Assembly (NCBI RefSeq): GCF_002282855.1
Contig: NZ_NRIR01000004.1
Span: forward strand, 279,254 to 343,253
Direction: 5' to 3'
Length of the DNA: 64,000 nucleotides
Origin: Paraferrimonas sedimenticola
GTDB taxonomy: Bacteria > Pseudomonadota > Gammaproteobacteria > Enterobacterales > Shewanellaceae
Position 1 is the stretch's first letter. Every line of letters begins with the position of its first letter. The position numbers were made by a program, and so were the translations under genes. The notes beneath the pieces were generated by a model, which ran no database searches, was not told the origin of the DNA, and saw only the letters and a program-made list of their open reading frames with translations. Positions 40,291-49,977 of the stretch are shown here, piece after piece.

Positions 40291-41238
40291 TTAGCGAGCA
40301 GAACTTGATAAAGGCGCAGCTGTTAGCTGCGCCTTTATATTTAGGCGCACAGGAATACCGCGCTGAGCTTCGAGTTCGCGCTTCAAGTGGCTAGGATCCA
40401 CATCCGACTCGGCCAATAAAGTCCGCACCGACGGCGTGAAATTAATCTGACGACTCGGCGCCTGACCTTCCTTCTCCGTCAGTGGCGAGTGCACTTCCAC
40501 AATCAACTTTCCATCAGGCTCACGAGCCGCTTTTACCGTGCGGTTAATCACTCGTACCGGCGTGCCTGCACGAACCTTGTCAAACAACCAAGCGATGTCC
40601 GGCGGATTCATGCGAATACAGCCCGAGCTAACGCGTAAACCAATGCCAAAGTCTTTATTGGTGCCGTGAATTAAGTAACTGCCATCGCCGTGGGCCAACT
40701 TAAGCGCATGCCGGCCTAGCGGATTGTCTTTGGTTCCGCCGGGCACCACGCGTGGCAAAATCTCACCCGTGCGCTTGAAGTGGTCTTCGCGAATGCCTGG
40801 GGTTGGCGTCCACGATGGGTCAGGAATACGCACCGCGACTTTAGTATTCATTTCGGGTGTCTCGCGCCCAACTCGACCAATCCCAATCGGGAAGATGTGC
40901 ACCTTGTTGGATTTAGGCTCGAAGTAATACAGGCGCAACTCGGCCAGATTAATCACCACACCCTTGTGTGGGACATCAGGTAATAGCGCTTGAGTTGGGA
41001 TCACCAGTAAACTGTCTGGGTCGGGTAGGAAAGGATCAACGCCTGGGTTGGCGTCCATTAAGGCCAACAAACCAACATTGTACATCTGGCCGATACCGTT
41101 GAGGTGCTCGCCTTTGTCGACTTTGTGGTACTGCAAACGGCCCACTAAACGACTGCCATCGACGTTCATGGTGTATTCGTTAGCAATGCTACTAAAAGCC
41201 AGTAATCCAGATAATAAAGTTAGCGCTATGGTCTTCAA
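40291..41238 (-). CDS. L,D-transpeptidase (ErfK/YbiS/YcfS family) with LysM-like segment
   Basis: Periplasmic enzyme of 315 residues. It has a signal peptide ending SSIA-NEY, a LysM-like segment (YHKVDKGEHLNGIGQMYNVGLLALMDANPGV) and a YkuD catalytic domain with HGT...GLRVSSGCIRM holding the nucleophilic Cys. This layout is that of ErfK/YbiS/YcfS, which join Lpp to meso-DAP residues of peptidoglycan. The neighbouring Lpp-like gene supports this role. The last 15 residues are encoded by the hairpin that serves as the lpp terminator. Confidence 0.93.
   Translation of the reverse strand: MKTIALTLLSGLLAFSSIANEYTMNVDGSRLVGRLQYHKVDKGEHLNGIGQMYNVGLLALMDANPGVDPFLPDPDSLLVIPTQALLPDVPHKGVVINLAELRLYYFEPKSNKVHIFPIGIGRVGRETPEMNTKVAVRIPDPSWTPTPGIREDHFKRTGEILPRVVPGGTKDNPLGRHALKLAHGDGSYLIHGTNKDFGIGLRVSSGCIRMNPPDIAWLFDKVRAGTPVRVINRTVKAAREPDGKLIVEVHSPLTEKEGQAPSRQINFTPSVRTLLAESDVDPSHLKRELEAQRGIPVRLNIKAQLTAAPLSSSAR
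40309..40337. terminator. Hairpin terminator of lpp, inside the 3' end of the L,D-transpeptidase gene
   Basis: Perfect 13-bp stem TAAAGGCGCAGCT / AGCTGCGCCTTTA with a GTT loop. It encodes KAQLTAAPL of the convergent gene. The T-run on the plus side is short (TTTATATTTA), so the terminator call is inferred from stem strength and position. Confidence 0.7.
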
Positions 41239-41310
41239 ACGACACCCCCTACAGCTTGTGGGCTACAGTGTACCTCAAGCATCCGCCTTGGCAAACGCCA
41301 ACCGTGCAGG

Positions 41311-41532
41311 TTAGTCGTTTGAACCAAATATCAATCCGGCGATGGCGTTAATCAAGCCATCGATGAGCCCCACATTGACGTCAGAGCGTTCAATATTGTG
41401 CGATTCACTGGCACCGCCTTGGGCCACTCTCTGGTCTCGAGCGTCGGCAATCGACTCGGTGAGCGAGTAATTGTTGGTGGCGCACCCCGTTATAAGGGTT
41501 AAGGCCAACAGGATAGTAACTCGAGTTTTCAT
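41311..41532 (-). CDS. Small lipoprotein, unknown function
   Basis: Predicted lipoprotein of 73 residues. The ATG at 41532 has AAGGAAC upstream; a longer in-frame start lacks a site. Signal LLALTLITGC with lipobox ITGC, then a polar, acidic middle (ESIADARDQRVAQGG) and a hydrophobic Gly-rich end (VGLIDGLINAIAGLIFGSND) that could lie on or in a membrane. No family recognised. It sits between the L,D-transpeptidase gene (same strand, downstream) and the terminator of the rpsF-rplI operon. Confidence 0.72.
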   Translation of the reverse strand: MKTRVTILLALTLITGCATNNYSLTESIADARDQRVAQGGASESHNIERSDVNVGLIDGLINAIAGLIFGSND

Positions 41533-41617
41533 AACTGTTCCTTGTCTATAACGCTTCCTGCATCCCTTTGTATGACCGGCTAAGTCAGACAAAGTTTTTG
41601 CTAATGTAATTTAGGGT

Positions 41618-41650
41618 AAAAAAAACACCGCCCGAAGGCGGTGTCTTTTT
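41618..41650 (-). terminator. Terminator of the rpsF-priB-rpsR-rplI operon
   Basis: Stem ACACCGCC / GGCGGTGT around CGAA; on the minus strand it is followed by T8. It has an A/T-run on both sides. Confidence 0.92.
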
Positions 41651-41669
41651 ATTGCATCAAGCAAGACTC

Positions 41670-42119
41670 TTATTCAGCAACGATAGTTACTTTAACAGTG
41701 GTCTTAACTTCAGTGTGCAATTGTACGTCGATGTCGAACTCACCCAAAGTGCGCAGAGCACCGTGTGGTAGACGAACTTCAGACTTAGCCAGCTCGTGAC
41801 CAGCAGCAGAAACCGCTTCAGCAATATCGCGAGTACCGATAGAACCGAACAGTTTGCCTTCGTCACCAGCTTTAGAAGCGATGCTAACACCTCCCAGCGC
41901 AGCCAGCTTCTCAGCGCGAGCTTCAGCAGCAGCCAACTCGTCAGCCATTTTGGCTTCAAGTTCGGCGCGGCGAGCTTCGAAAACTTCGATGTTGGCTTTG
42001 GTCGCAACTACTGCTTTGCCTTGAGGCAGCAGGAAGTTACGTGCGTAGCCAGCTTTAACAGAAACTTGGTCGCCTAGGCCACCCAAGTTTGCGATTTTAT
42101 CAAGCAAAATAACGTTCAT
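41670..42119 (-). CDS. rplI: 50S ribosomal protein L9
   Basis: Ribosomal protein of 149 residues, the standard length. The N-terminal domain ([29 protein letters not shown]) is joined by the long charged helix to the C-terminal RNA-binding domain ([14 protein letters not shown]). Last gene of the S6 operon, 40 bp after rpsR. Confidence 0.98.
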   Translation of the reverse strand: MNVILLDKIANLGGLGDQVSVKAGYARNFLLPQGKAVVATKANIEVFEARRAELEAKMADELAAAEARAEKLAALGGVSIASKAGDEGKLFGSIGTRDIAEAVSAAGHELAKSEVRLPHGALRTLGEFDIDVQLHTEVKTTVKVTIVAE

Positions 42120-42159
42120 TACTTTTCCTCTCTAATTCAGTGATGAATTGCTTACTGAC

Positions 42160-42390
<231 letters not shown>

Positions 42391-42398
42391 TTAGTCTC

Positions 42399-42707
42399 CT
42401 AACTTATCAATTCAATTGAATCTGCGTGTAACATGACTTTGCCGCTGCCATCTCTGGCTTGTTGCCAGGCCAGAAAGCCTTCGACTTTCACGTTACTACC
42501 AGAAGAAATTCGCTTGCAGGCATCCTGTAGATGGCTGCCGCTGACCACAACCTTTATCGGGCAAAACACGCTTCGCAGCATGCCGGCTTGGGTTTGGTTG
42601 GAGCGGTGCTCTAAGTGCAATACCGTGTGCGGGATTCCCGCGGCACTGGTGACTTGCTTAGGCGCGCTGGCTACCAAGCCAACAATCCGTACCTGATTGG
42701 TGGTCAC
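42399..42707 (-). CDS. priB: Primosomal replication protein PriB
   Basis: Single OB-fold protein of 102 residues that works with PriA and DnaT in replication restart. HTVLHLEHRS and GFLAWQQARDGSGKVMLHADSIEL match the family. It starts with GTG at 42707, with AAGGAA upstream that overlaps the rpsF stop. Its place between rpsF and rpsR is the usual one in beta/gammaproteobacteria. Confidence 0.95.
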   Translation of the reverse strand: MTTNQVRIVGLVASAPKQVTSAAGIPHTVLHLEHRSNQTQAGMLRSVFCPIKVVVSGSHLQDACKRISSGSNVKVEGFLAWQQARDGSGKVMLHADSIELIS

Positions 42708-42715
42708 AGAATTCC

Positions 42716-43111
42716 TTACTCGGCCTTCGCTTCTTCAGTAGTTGCTGCAGGTGCCTCTTGCTGTGGAGCAGGACGGCGGCTTTCACGTTCTTCTTTGGCT
42801 TTAGCCATTGGAGATGCTTCGGTTACAGCGTCTTTCGCGCGGATAACCATGCTACGTAGAACAGCGTCGTTGAAGCGGAAAGCAGTTTCCAGCTCAGCAA
42901 CAGAGTCAGCAGTAGTTTCGGCATTTACCAGAACATAGTGGGCTTTGTGCAGCTTATCGATTGGGTAAGCTAGTTGACGACGGCCCCAGTCTTCCAAGCG
43001 ATGAATAGTACCGCCAGCTTCAGTGATGATGCCGGTGTAACGCTCGATCATGCCAGGAACCTGTTCGCTTTGATCAGGGTGGACCATAAATACGATTTCG
43101 TAATGACGCAT
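42716..43111 (-). CDS. rpsF: 30S ribosomal protein S6
   Basis: Ribosomal protein of 131 residues. [37 protein letters not shown] and [10 protein letters not shown] are diagnostic. The acidic tail seen in E. coli S6 is here an Ala/Glu/Gln-rich tail ([17 protein letters not shown]). First gene of the operon, with a probable S6:S18 leader motif upstream. Confidence 0.98.
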   Translation of the reverse strand: MRHYEIVFMVHPDQSEQVPGMIERYTGIITEAGGTIHRLEDWGRRQLAYPIDKLHKAHYVLVNAETTADSVAELETAFRFNDAVLRSMVIRAKDAVTEASPMAKAKEERESRRPAPQQEAPAATTEEAKAE

Positions 43112-43135
43112 TTAGAGCTCCTTACGGGTTAATCA

Positions 43136-43169
43136 GCCTCGTCTGGGTTCAGTCGGACCACTTTGAGGC
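43136..43169 (-). promoter_or_regulatory. Candidate S6:S18 autoregulatory leader motif
   Basis: On the minus strand, 25 bp before rpsF: outer stem GCCTC/GAGGC, inner GGT/ACC, and a loop starting CCG (GGTCCGACTGAACC). The known S6:S18-binding leader has a hairpin with an exposed CCG like the h22-23 site in 16S rRNA. The match is by eye. Confidence 0.5.
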
Positions 43170-43379
43170 AAGGAACATAAAGATGTGTGACTGATTCAGG
43201 CGGCGTATCGTACAGAAAAGCCACCGAAAATACAATAGTTCAAAACCTGTCTGCGTGCTTACCAAAGTATCACTGGGGTGTGCTTTGACTCTTCACATTG
43301 CGTGGCAGTTGCGTATCATATGCGGAGCAACCCCAAACGTGCGCTAAAAACTAGAATAACGAGAGCTACAACAAGAACT

Positions 43380-44123
43380 ATGAAAGCTAACCGCCTCGCG
43401 TTACTGGCCTTAGTTGTCAGTCCTGCCTGGGCTATTGTGCCGCCTGAATACCAAGACCCTTCCAATCCTTTCAGCGCTGAAGTGGAGATGGGCTTACAAC
43501 TGACCACAGGTAACACTGTGGCCAACTCCTTCAACGGCCGCACCAAAGTCATTTACGACACCTTAAATGCTAAGCAGGAAGGTAACTTTCGCGCTTACTT
43601 CGCATCGGATTCGGAAAAAATCACCGCCCAGCAATATCAGCTGCAGTTTCAGTCGGACCGCAAGTTTGCCGACGGCGATTACCTCTACGGCCGTGGCGAT
43701 TTGACTTGGGACGAATTTGGTTCGTTCACTCGCCAATACATCTTCTCGACCGGTTACGGTTTTGACGTGCTTCAAAATTCGCGCTCCAAGCTAAGTTTTG
43801 AAGCGGGTCCTGGTTATCGTTTGTCCTTGCCGCAGGTCAGCGCAGACGTTCCCAAACCAGAGGATGAGCGAGAAGTGATTGCCCGTGGTGCCGCCAAGTT
43901 TGAACACAAGCTGCAAGAGTACACCACCTTTAACGCTGACTTAGTTTCTGAGGTGGGTGAAAAGAACACGGTAACCACTTTGGATTTGAGCTACAAAAAC
44001 TTGTTCTTTAAAGATTGGGCGCTAAAAGTTGGCTTGTTCATCAAGCACAACCGAGTGGTTCCAGAAGGCAGTAAGAACACAGATACCATTACCACTGTGA
44101 ACTTACTCTATACCTTCCAGTAA
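43380..44123 (+). CDS. DUF481-family outer-membrane beta-barrel protein (YdiY-like)
   Basis: Outer-membrane protein of 247 residues. The start is the ATG at 43380, giving a signal peptide (LALLALVVSPAWA). The mature part shows the DUF481 pattern of alternating strands: AEVEMGLQLTTGNTVANSFNGR, YLYGRGDLTWDEFGSF, LSFEAGPGYRLSL, TTFNADLVSEVGEKNTVTTLDLSYKN, and ends NLLYTFQ. E. coli YdiY is an acid-inducible member of this family; the function is unknown. It is monocistronic and convergent with rlmB (5-bp gap). Confidence 0.88.
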   Translation: MKANRLALLALVVSPAWAIVPPEYQDPSNPFSAEVEMGLQLTTGNTVANSFNGRTKVIYDTLNAKQEGNFRAYFASDSEKITAQQYQLQFQSDRKFADGDYLYGRGDLTWDEFGSFTRQYIFSTGYGFDVLQNSRSKLSFEAGPGYRLSLPQVSADVPKPEDEREVIARGAAKFEHKLQEYTTFNADLVSEVGEKNTVTTLDLSYKNLFFKDWALKVGLFIKHNRVVPEGSKNTDTITTVNLLYTFQ

Positions 44124-44128
44124 ATCTT

Positions 44129-44872
44129 TTATCCGGCGCGACGCTGGCGCAGTGCTTCAAACAGGCACACGCCAGTGGCCACGGAAACATTCAAACTGCT
44201 CACCTGACCCAGCATAGGGATCGACACTAGCGTATCGCAGCTTTCACGGCTTAAGCGACGCAAACCTTTACCCTCTGCGCCCATGGCAATTGCCAATGGC
44301 CCTTTTAGGTCAGCCTGATACAAGTCACAATCGGCCTCGCCTGCCGCACCGACAATCCAAACGCCTTTGTCTTGTAGCTGTCGCATGGTACGCGCCAGAT
44401 TGGTCACAGCCACTAGCGGCACAGATTCCGCCGCACCCACCGCCACTTTGCGCACGGTTGGAGTAATACCCACTGACTTGTCCTTAGGCACAATCACTGC
44501 AGCCACACCAGCAGCATCAGCGTTGCGCAAACAGGCGCCTAGGTTATGAGGGTCAGTCACCCCGTCAAGAATCAGCAGCAAAGGGGACTCGGTGGCATCG
44601 AGAATGCGGTCCAAGTCATTTTCGTTCTTGGGTTTGATCTCTTTGACCATAGCCAACACCCCTTGGTGTTGAGTGCTACCGGCTTTGTCGTCCAAGGTTT
44701 TGCGATTGGCCTGCTGCACGCTAATACCATAAGGCGCAGCCGCGTCTAACAGCTGTTGTAAACGCTGGTCTTGGCGTCCTTTAAGGCAGTAGATAGACAG
44801 TACCTGTTCTGGTTGGCTGTCCAAAATGGCTTGCACTGCATGCAAACCGAAAACCCATTGTGGCTTACTCAT
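44129..44872 (-). CDS. rlmB: 23S rRNA 2'-O-ribose G2251 methyltransferase RlmB
   Basis: SPOUT methyltransferase of 247 residues. The N-terminal RNA-binding domain ([17 protein letters not shown]) is followed by the knotted SpoU domain with [54 protein letters not shown] and [19 protein letters not shown]. It follows rnr by 15 bp as in E. coli. Confidence 0.96.
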   Translation of the reverse strand: MSKPQWVFGLHAVQAILDSQPEQVLSIYCLKGRQDQRLQQLLDAAAPYGISVQQANRKTLDDKAGSTQHQGVLAMVKEIKPKNENDLDRILDATESPLLLILDGVTDPHNLGACLRNADAAGVAAVIVPKDKSVGITPTVRKVAVGAAESVPLVAVTNLARTMRQLQDKGVWIVGAAGEADCDLYQADLKGPLAIAMGAEGKGLRRLSRESCDTLVSIPMLGQVSSLNVSVATGVCLFEALRQRRAG

Positions 44873-44887
44873 TGTGTCTCTCTGTGA

Positions 44888-47296
44888 TTAACGTTGACGC
44901 TTGCTCTTACCGCCGCGACTGGTCCTGCTCTTACTGCCGCCGCTTTTGCCCCGACCGCCTTTGGCTTTGCTACTAGTTGAGCGTGAAGACTTTGACTTGC
45001 CGCCTATCTCGCCGCGAGCAAGTTGCGAGCGAATCGAGCCTTTGGCTTTGGAGCGGCCACTGCTGGCTTTAGCCGTGCGTCCTGATTTGGCGCGGGATTT
45101 TACATTGTCCACCAGCACCATGTCGATCTGCTTATCGTCTAAATTCACTGCGGCGATTTTGACTCGCACCGCATCGCCAATGCGATAGCTGCGCGCCGAG
45201 CTCTCGCCCTGCAACATCTGACGTCCTGAATCGAAATGATAGTAATCGTTGGCCAATGAGGATACATGTACTAAGCCGTCGATAAACAAGCCTTTAAGGC
45301 GTGCAAAGAAGCCAAAGCTGGTCACCGAGGCGATCACAGCGTCAAACTCATCACCGAGGTGGGCTTGCATGTATTCACACTTGAGCCAATCGGACACTTC
45401 ACGAGTGGCGTCATCGGCGCGACGCTCAGTGGTCGAACACTGCACGCCGAGTTCATCGAGCTCTTCGATTTGATAGAAGTAACCACCGTCACGAGTCCAA
45501 TTCTCGGTAATCGGTTTACCTGCTTTAGCGGCGGCTTCGCGATTGAGCAAATAGCGTATGCTGCGGTGCAACTGCAAATCTGGGTAGCGACGAATCGGCG
45601 AGGTAAAGTGGGCGTAGGCATTTAGTGCCAAACCAAAGTGGCCGTCTTCATCCGGACTGTACTGGGCTTGGCTCATGCTTCTGAGCAACATAATTTGAAT
45701 CAGCTCAGCATCATCGCGATCGCCAATTTGCCCTAACAGATTGGAGTAATCCATGGGCTGAGGTTCATCACCACCGCCTAAGGTCAGGCCGCGCTCGCGA
45801 ACAAACTCGCGATAACTGGTGAGTTTGGTTTCCGATGGACTTTGGTGAACCCGATACAGAGTCTCAGCCTTGTGCTTTTTAATAAAGCGCGCCGCCGCGA
45901 CATTGGCCAAAATCATGCACTCTTCGATGATCTTGTGCGCCTGGTTGCGCGAACGCGGAACAATCGACTCAATCTTGCGCTGGTCGTTAAAGATGAATTG
46001 AGTTTCTTCGGTCTCAAAGGCAATGGCACCGCGCTCTTCACGGGCCTTATTAAGCGTCAGATACAACTCTTGCAAGACTTCAAGATGCGGCAGTAAACGC
46101 TCTAAATTCGGGTCTTTGGTGCCCTGCTCCAGCGCATCCGCTACTTGCTCGTAAATCAGGCGAGCGTGAGAATGGATAACCGCTGGGTAAAACTTGTAGC
46201 CGGATAAGCTGCCGCTATCACTAATGGTCATCTCGCACACCATGGCCAGGCGGTCCACTTTTGGTTTGAGCGAGCACAGACCGTTGGACAGCTTTTCGGG
46301 CAGCATAGGAATGACCTGGGACGGGAAGTACACAGAGTTACCGCGGGCAATCGCCTCTTCGTCTAGCGCCGAGCCTTTTTTAACGTAATGACTGACATCA
46401 GCAATCGCCACCCACAAGCGCCAACCGCTGCGTTTGCGCTCGGCATATACCGCATCGTCAAAGTCGCGGGCGTCCGAGCCGTCAATGGTCACTAATGGTA
46501 AGTGACGTAAATCGACTCGATTGGTCTTATCGTCGTCAACGACCTCATCGGACAGTTTGCGCAACTGACGGTCTATGCGTTGATTCCATTGGTGCGGCAA
46601 GTCGTAATTGCGCAGGGCAATTTCGATTTCCATGCCCGGCGCATTTTCTTCGCCTAAGATCTCACGCACCTGGCCTTTAGCGGCCATAAAGTGAGTGGCG
46701 CGCTCAAGCACATCGACCACACAAATATCACCCTCACGAGCGCCGTTGGCCATGCCCTTATCAATCAGAATGTCTTGGGGAATGCGCTTATCTTGAGGAG
46801 TCACAAACGCGATAGAACCGTCCTTGTGAAAGCGACCAACAATCGGCGCTTTGCGCGGCTCAAGCAAACGAACCAAACGCACCTCGCGACGACCGCGCTT
46901 ATCGACTCCCAATGGCTGCGCCATGACGCGATCGCCATCGAAGTACTTGCTCATGCAACGATAAGGAATGAATAAGTCCTGATCGCCGTGATCTGGACGT
47001 AAGAAACCAAAGCCATCTTTGTGGCCCATTACGCGACCGAGAATCATGTCCATGCGCTCAGGCAGCGCGTAGCACTTGTTACGGGTAAAGACTAGTTGGC
47101 CATCGCGCTCCATGGCACGCAGGCGACGGCGCAGGCCTTCCCACTGGTCTTCACCAGACAAACCTAGGGCTTGACCGATTTGGTCTCGATTACAGGGGCC
47201 GGATTGACCGTTTAGCCATTCGAGAATGAATTCACGGCTGGGGATGGGATTGTCGTACTTTTGCTGCTCGCGCTCAAAATGAGGGTCGTGGCTCAT
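44888..47296 (-). CDS. rnr: Ribonuclease R
   Basis: Processive 3'-5' exoribonuclease of 802 residues. Order: N-terminal helix-turn-helix (ILEWLNGQSGPCNRDQIGQALGL), cold-shock domains (KDGFGFLRPDHGDQDLFIP), RNB catalytic domain with TIDGSDARDFDDAVY carrying the metal-binding aspartates, S1 domain (GDEFDAVIASVTSFGFFARL), and a long basic Ser/Lys/Gly tail of about 60 residues (KAKGGRGKSGGSKSRTSRGG). The basic tail is typical of RNase R. Start ATG at 47296. Confidence 0.97.
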   Translation of the reverse strand: MSHDPHFEREQQKYDNPIPSREFILEWLNGQSGPCNRDQIGQALGLSGEDQWEGLRRRLRAMERDGQLVFTRNKCYALPERMDMILGRVMGHKDGFGFLRPDHGDQDLFIPYRCMSKYFDGDRVMAQPLGVDKRGRREVRLVRLLEPRKAPIVGRFHKDGSIAFVTPQDKRIPQDILIDKGMANGAREGDICVVDVLERATHFMAAKGQVREILGEENAPGMEIEIALRNYDLPHQWNQRIDRQLRKLSDEVVDDDKTNRVDLRHLPLVTIDGSDARDFDDAVYAERKRSGWRLWVAIADVSHYVKKGSALDEEAIARGNSVYFPSQVIPMLPEKLSNGLCSLKPKVDRLAMVCEMTISDSGSLSGYKFYPAVIHSHARLIYEQVADALEQGTKDPNLERLLPHLEVLQELYLTLNKAREERGAIAFETEETQFIFNDQRKIESIVPRSRNQAHKIIEECMILANVAAARFIKKHKAETLYRVHQSPSETKLTSYREFVRERGLTLGGGDEPQPMDYSNLLGQIGDRDDAELIQIMLLRSMSQAQYSPDEDGHFGLALNAYAHFTSPIRRYPDLQLHRSIRYLLNREAAAKAGKPITENWTRDGGYFYQIEELDELGVQCSTTERRADDATREVSDWLKCEYMQAHLGDEFDAVIASVTSFGFFARLKGLFIDGLVHVSSLANDYYHFDSGRQMLQGESSARSYRIGDAVRVKIAAVNLDDKQIDMVLVDNVKSRAKSGRTAKASSGRSKAKGSIRSQLARGEIGGKSKSSRSTSSKAKGGRGKSGGSKSRTSRGGKSKRQR

Positions 47297-47348
47297 GGGC
47301 TTCCAAGCTTGGCGGGTTGAAAGCCCAATTATATGGGAAATAAGGGAC

Positions 47349-47972
47349 TTAGTATGCTAATTCAGCAGATTTTTTCGCCCGTGCAATCTGACTGGCCGGC
47401 ATTCGCTCACTCAATCGCGCCAAAATTCGCAGCGCTTGCTGACGCTCAAAGTCTGACTGATAGTAGGCATTATGAAGCCAAGCATAAGCTTGCGTGTAGT
47501 CACGCGGGCTACCATGCCCCTCGGCGTACAACTCGCCCAACAACAGCTGAGCTTCCAAGTTACCGTGGGCCGCCGCCGGATACGCCAAGCGCACCGCCTT
47601 GTCCGAATCCGCAATCACCAACTGACCGTTGCGATAGTAGCGAGCCAGTTTCACCATGGCCTCGGGCAAGCCCTGCTCCGCCGCTTTTACCAACAGCGGC
47701 ATACCCTCTGGCACACTGCGTTTAACACAAACCCCATGGTTGAGCATCTCGCCCCACAAGAACTGGTAAACCGGCTGCTTGAGCACCATGGCATTGGCCT
47801 GAATGTCCTGCACAATCTGGCAGCGGTCCCGCTTAACCTGAGCTAAGTAGCTGTTATTGCGGATCATCTCCAGCAATCCCGCTTGAGAATACTGCTCGAC
47901 AGCGCGCATCTGCGCGCTCGCAGCAAAACTGGCGCATAGGCAAAATAGCAATAGGCCGGAAAGTGTACGCAT
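47349..47972 (-). CDS. Secreted Sel1-repeat protein
   Basis: Exported protein of 207 residues with signal peptide (LSGLLLFCLCASFAASA). The ATG at 47972 has AAGGAG upstream; an in-frame longer start adds implausible sequence. After a helical N-terminal part, three Sel1-like/TPR units are visible: EGMPLLVKAAEQGLPEAMVKLARYY, ADSDKAVRLAYPAAAHGNLEAQLLLGELYAEGHG, and DYTQAYAWLHNAYYQS. Such repeats mediate protein contacts; no partner is evident. It is 52 bp upstream of rnr on the same strand and may share its transcript. Confidence 0.82.
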   Translation of the reverse strand: MRTLSGLLLFCLCASFAASAQMRAVEQYSQAGLLEMIRNNSYLAQVKRDRCQIVQDIQANAMVLKQPVYQFLWGEMLNHGVCVKRSVPEGMPLLVKAAEQGLPEAMVKLARYYRNGQLVIADSDKAVRLAYPAAAHGNLEAQLLLGELYAEGHGSPRDYTQAYAWLHNAYYQSDFERQQALRILARLSERMPASQIARAKKSAELAY

Positions 47973-48024
47973 CAATAGACTCCTTGTGATTGCTTTAGTT
48001 ATCGGCCAACAGCCCATGAGCTTT

Positions 48025-48064
48025 AGCGCCAAGATTGACAGCCTTGAGCGCCAAGATTGACAGC
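48025..48064. repeat. Tandem duplication, 18-bp unit with 22-bp period
   Basis: AGCGCCAAGATTGACAGC at 48025-48042 is repeated exactly at 48047-48064. It lies in the 151-bp divergent spacer between the Sel1 gene and the DUF885 gene. A recent slip duplication or a pair of direct binding sites. Confidence 0.9.
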
Positions 48065-48123
48065 GACGACTCACCGAGTAAGGTAAGGGACGGATAAAAA
48101 TTACACTAACTAAAGGACTAACC

Positions 48124-49941
48124 ATGCGCCTATCCCTGATCGCAATGGCTTGCAGTGCTCTATTGGTCGCTGCACCAGCCGTTCACGCCGAGCCACCGCA
48201 AGACCCAAGTACCCAAGCAGCCGTTGTTTCTGCCTCTAAACACTTAAATCAGCTGTTTATGGATTATCAGGAAGAGATGCTGCAGCTCAACCCGATTGTG
48301 GCGACCATCCGCGGCGACATGCGCTTTAACGATCAGTTCGGCGACTGGGATAGCGAAGAAAATGACAAAGCTCAGCAGGCGCTAAACACCAAGTACCTCA
48401 ACAAAATTCGCGCCATTGACCCCAAAACCTTAAGCGGCCAAGACAGAGTCAGCTACGACATCTTCCTTTATGACCGCGAAACAGCAGAGCAAAACCGCAA
48501 ACTAGGGGTTGCCGAAATCCAAGGGCTAATGCCACTGACCCAATTTGGCGGCTGGCCAATGTACCTGCCACAAATGAGTGACGGTATGCTAGGTCAACCT
48601 TTCAATACCGTCGAGGACTACGACAATTGGATTAAGCGAGTATCTGGCTTTGCCCCCTACGTCGACCGAGTGATTGCCAAGATGCGCAAAGGTGCCGAAC
48701 AAGGTGTGGTCCTACCAACCATACTGGCGGAAAAGCTACTGCCACAAGTACAAGCCTTCGTTGGATTGACGCCACAAAAGAGCCCGTTCTGGGGCCCTAT
48801 CAAGAAGTTGCCAGATTCATTTAGCAAGCCAGACCAAGCCCGCATCATTTTCGAATACGAGCAGCAAATCAAGCAAGGCGTAATTCCTGCTTTCGAGCGC
48901 CTAGCGACCTTTATCGAAACCGAGTACATGCCAAAAACCCGCAAGAGCCACGGCATCGATGGTATTCCCAAGGGCAAGCTGGTTTATCAACAAGCCATTA
49001 AGCAATTCACCACCACCGACCTAAGCGCTGAAGAAATTCATCAAATGGGACTCAAAGAAGCCGACCGCTTGTTTGAGGAAATGAAAAAGGTAAAAGCAAA
49101 GACCGGCTTTAAAGGCGATATGAAAGCCTTCTTCGAATACCTAAAAACCGATCCAAAGTTCTACTACACCAAAGCCGAAGACCTGCTCCAAGGCTACGAA
49201 GACCTTCGAGCGGTAGTCGACCCAAAACTGGACAAGATTTTTAACGTAGAGCCAAAAGCACCCTACATTATTAAGGCCGTAGAACCCTTCCGCGAAAAAT
49301 CCATGGCACCCGCCCAATACTTCCGCGGCTCCCCAGACGGCAAACGTCCTGGTGTGTTTTACGCCAACACCTACGACCTAAAAGCCAGACCCAAGTGGTT
49401 CATGGAGGCACTATCCCTCCACGAGGCATCTCCTGGTCACCACTTCCAAGTATCGCTAAACCAAGAAGCCGGTAACCTACCGCCATTCCGCCGCTACGGC
49501 GGCTACGGTGCCTATGTAGAAGGCTGGGGCCTATACGCCGAAGTGCTCGGACTCGAAATGGGCATGTACACAGACCCATACCAATACTTCGGTATGCTCT
49601 ACGCCCAAATCTGGCGCGCTAACCGCCTAGTCGTCGACACCGGCCTACACGCCAAAGGCTGGACCCGCGAGCAAGCCATCGAGTTCATGCAGTCCAACTC
49701 GCCAATCTCAGATGCTGACGTTGTCGCCGAGGTCGAGCGCTACATGGCCATGCCAGGCCAAGCCCTAGGCTACATGATTGGCCGCATGACCCTGCAAGAA
49801 ATCCGCGCCAAAGCCGAAGCCAAACTCGGCGGCAAGTTCGACCTGCGCGAATTCCACCGCCAAGTCCTAATTGACGGCGCCATGCCGCTCACCATCCTAG
49901 AAGCCAAGATCAACCGCTGGGTAGAAAGCCAGCAAGGTTAA
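48124..49941 (+). CDS. DUF885-family zinc metalloprotease-like protein, exported
   Basis: Exported protein of 605 residues. Signal peptide ACSALLVAAPAVHA-EPP. The DUF885 signature is complete: HEASPGHHFQ near residue 433 (a variant HExxH-like zinc motif) and, downstream, YVEGWGLYAEVLG with a third metal-ligand Glu. Also typical are the N-terminal 'LNPIVATIRGD' motif and a C-terminal DVVAEVERYMAMPGQALGYMIG. These proteins are thought to be peptidases; the substrate is unknown. AAGGAC precedes the ATG. There is no clear terminator at once after it. Confidence 0.9.
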   Translation: MRLSLIAMACSALLVAAPAVHAEPPQDPSTQAAVVSASKHLNQLFMDYQEEMLQLNPIVATIRGDMRFNDQFGDWDSEENDKAQQALNTKYLNKIRAIDPKTLSGQDRVSYDIFLYDRETAEQNRKLGVAEIQGLMPLTQFGGWPMYLPQMSDGMLGQPFNTVEDYDNWIKRVSGFAPYVDRVIAKMRKGAEQGVVLPTILAEKLLPQVQAFVGLTPQKSPFWGPIKKLPDSFSKPDQARIIFEYEQQIKQGVIPAFERLATFIETEYMPKTRKSHGIDGIPKGKLVYQQAIKQFTTTDLSAEEIHQMGLKEADRLFEEMKKVKAKTGFKGDMKAFFEYLKTDPKFYYTKAEDLLQGYEDLRAVVDPKLDKIFNVEPKAPYIIKAVEPFREKSMAPAQYFRGSPDGKRPGVFYANTYDLKARPKWFMEALSLHEASPGHHFQVSLNQEAGNLPPFRRYGGYGAYVEGWGLYAEVLGLEMGMYTDPYQYFGMLYAQIWRANRLVVDTGLHAKGWTREQAIEFMQSNSPISDADVVAEVERYMAMPGQALGYMIGRMTLQEIRAKAEAKLGGKFDLREFHRQVLIDGAMPLTILEAKINRWVESQQG

Positions 49942-49977
49942 TCGGCGCTAGCTCTTAGCTGTTCGCCGCTGGTAGCT

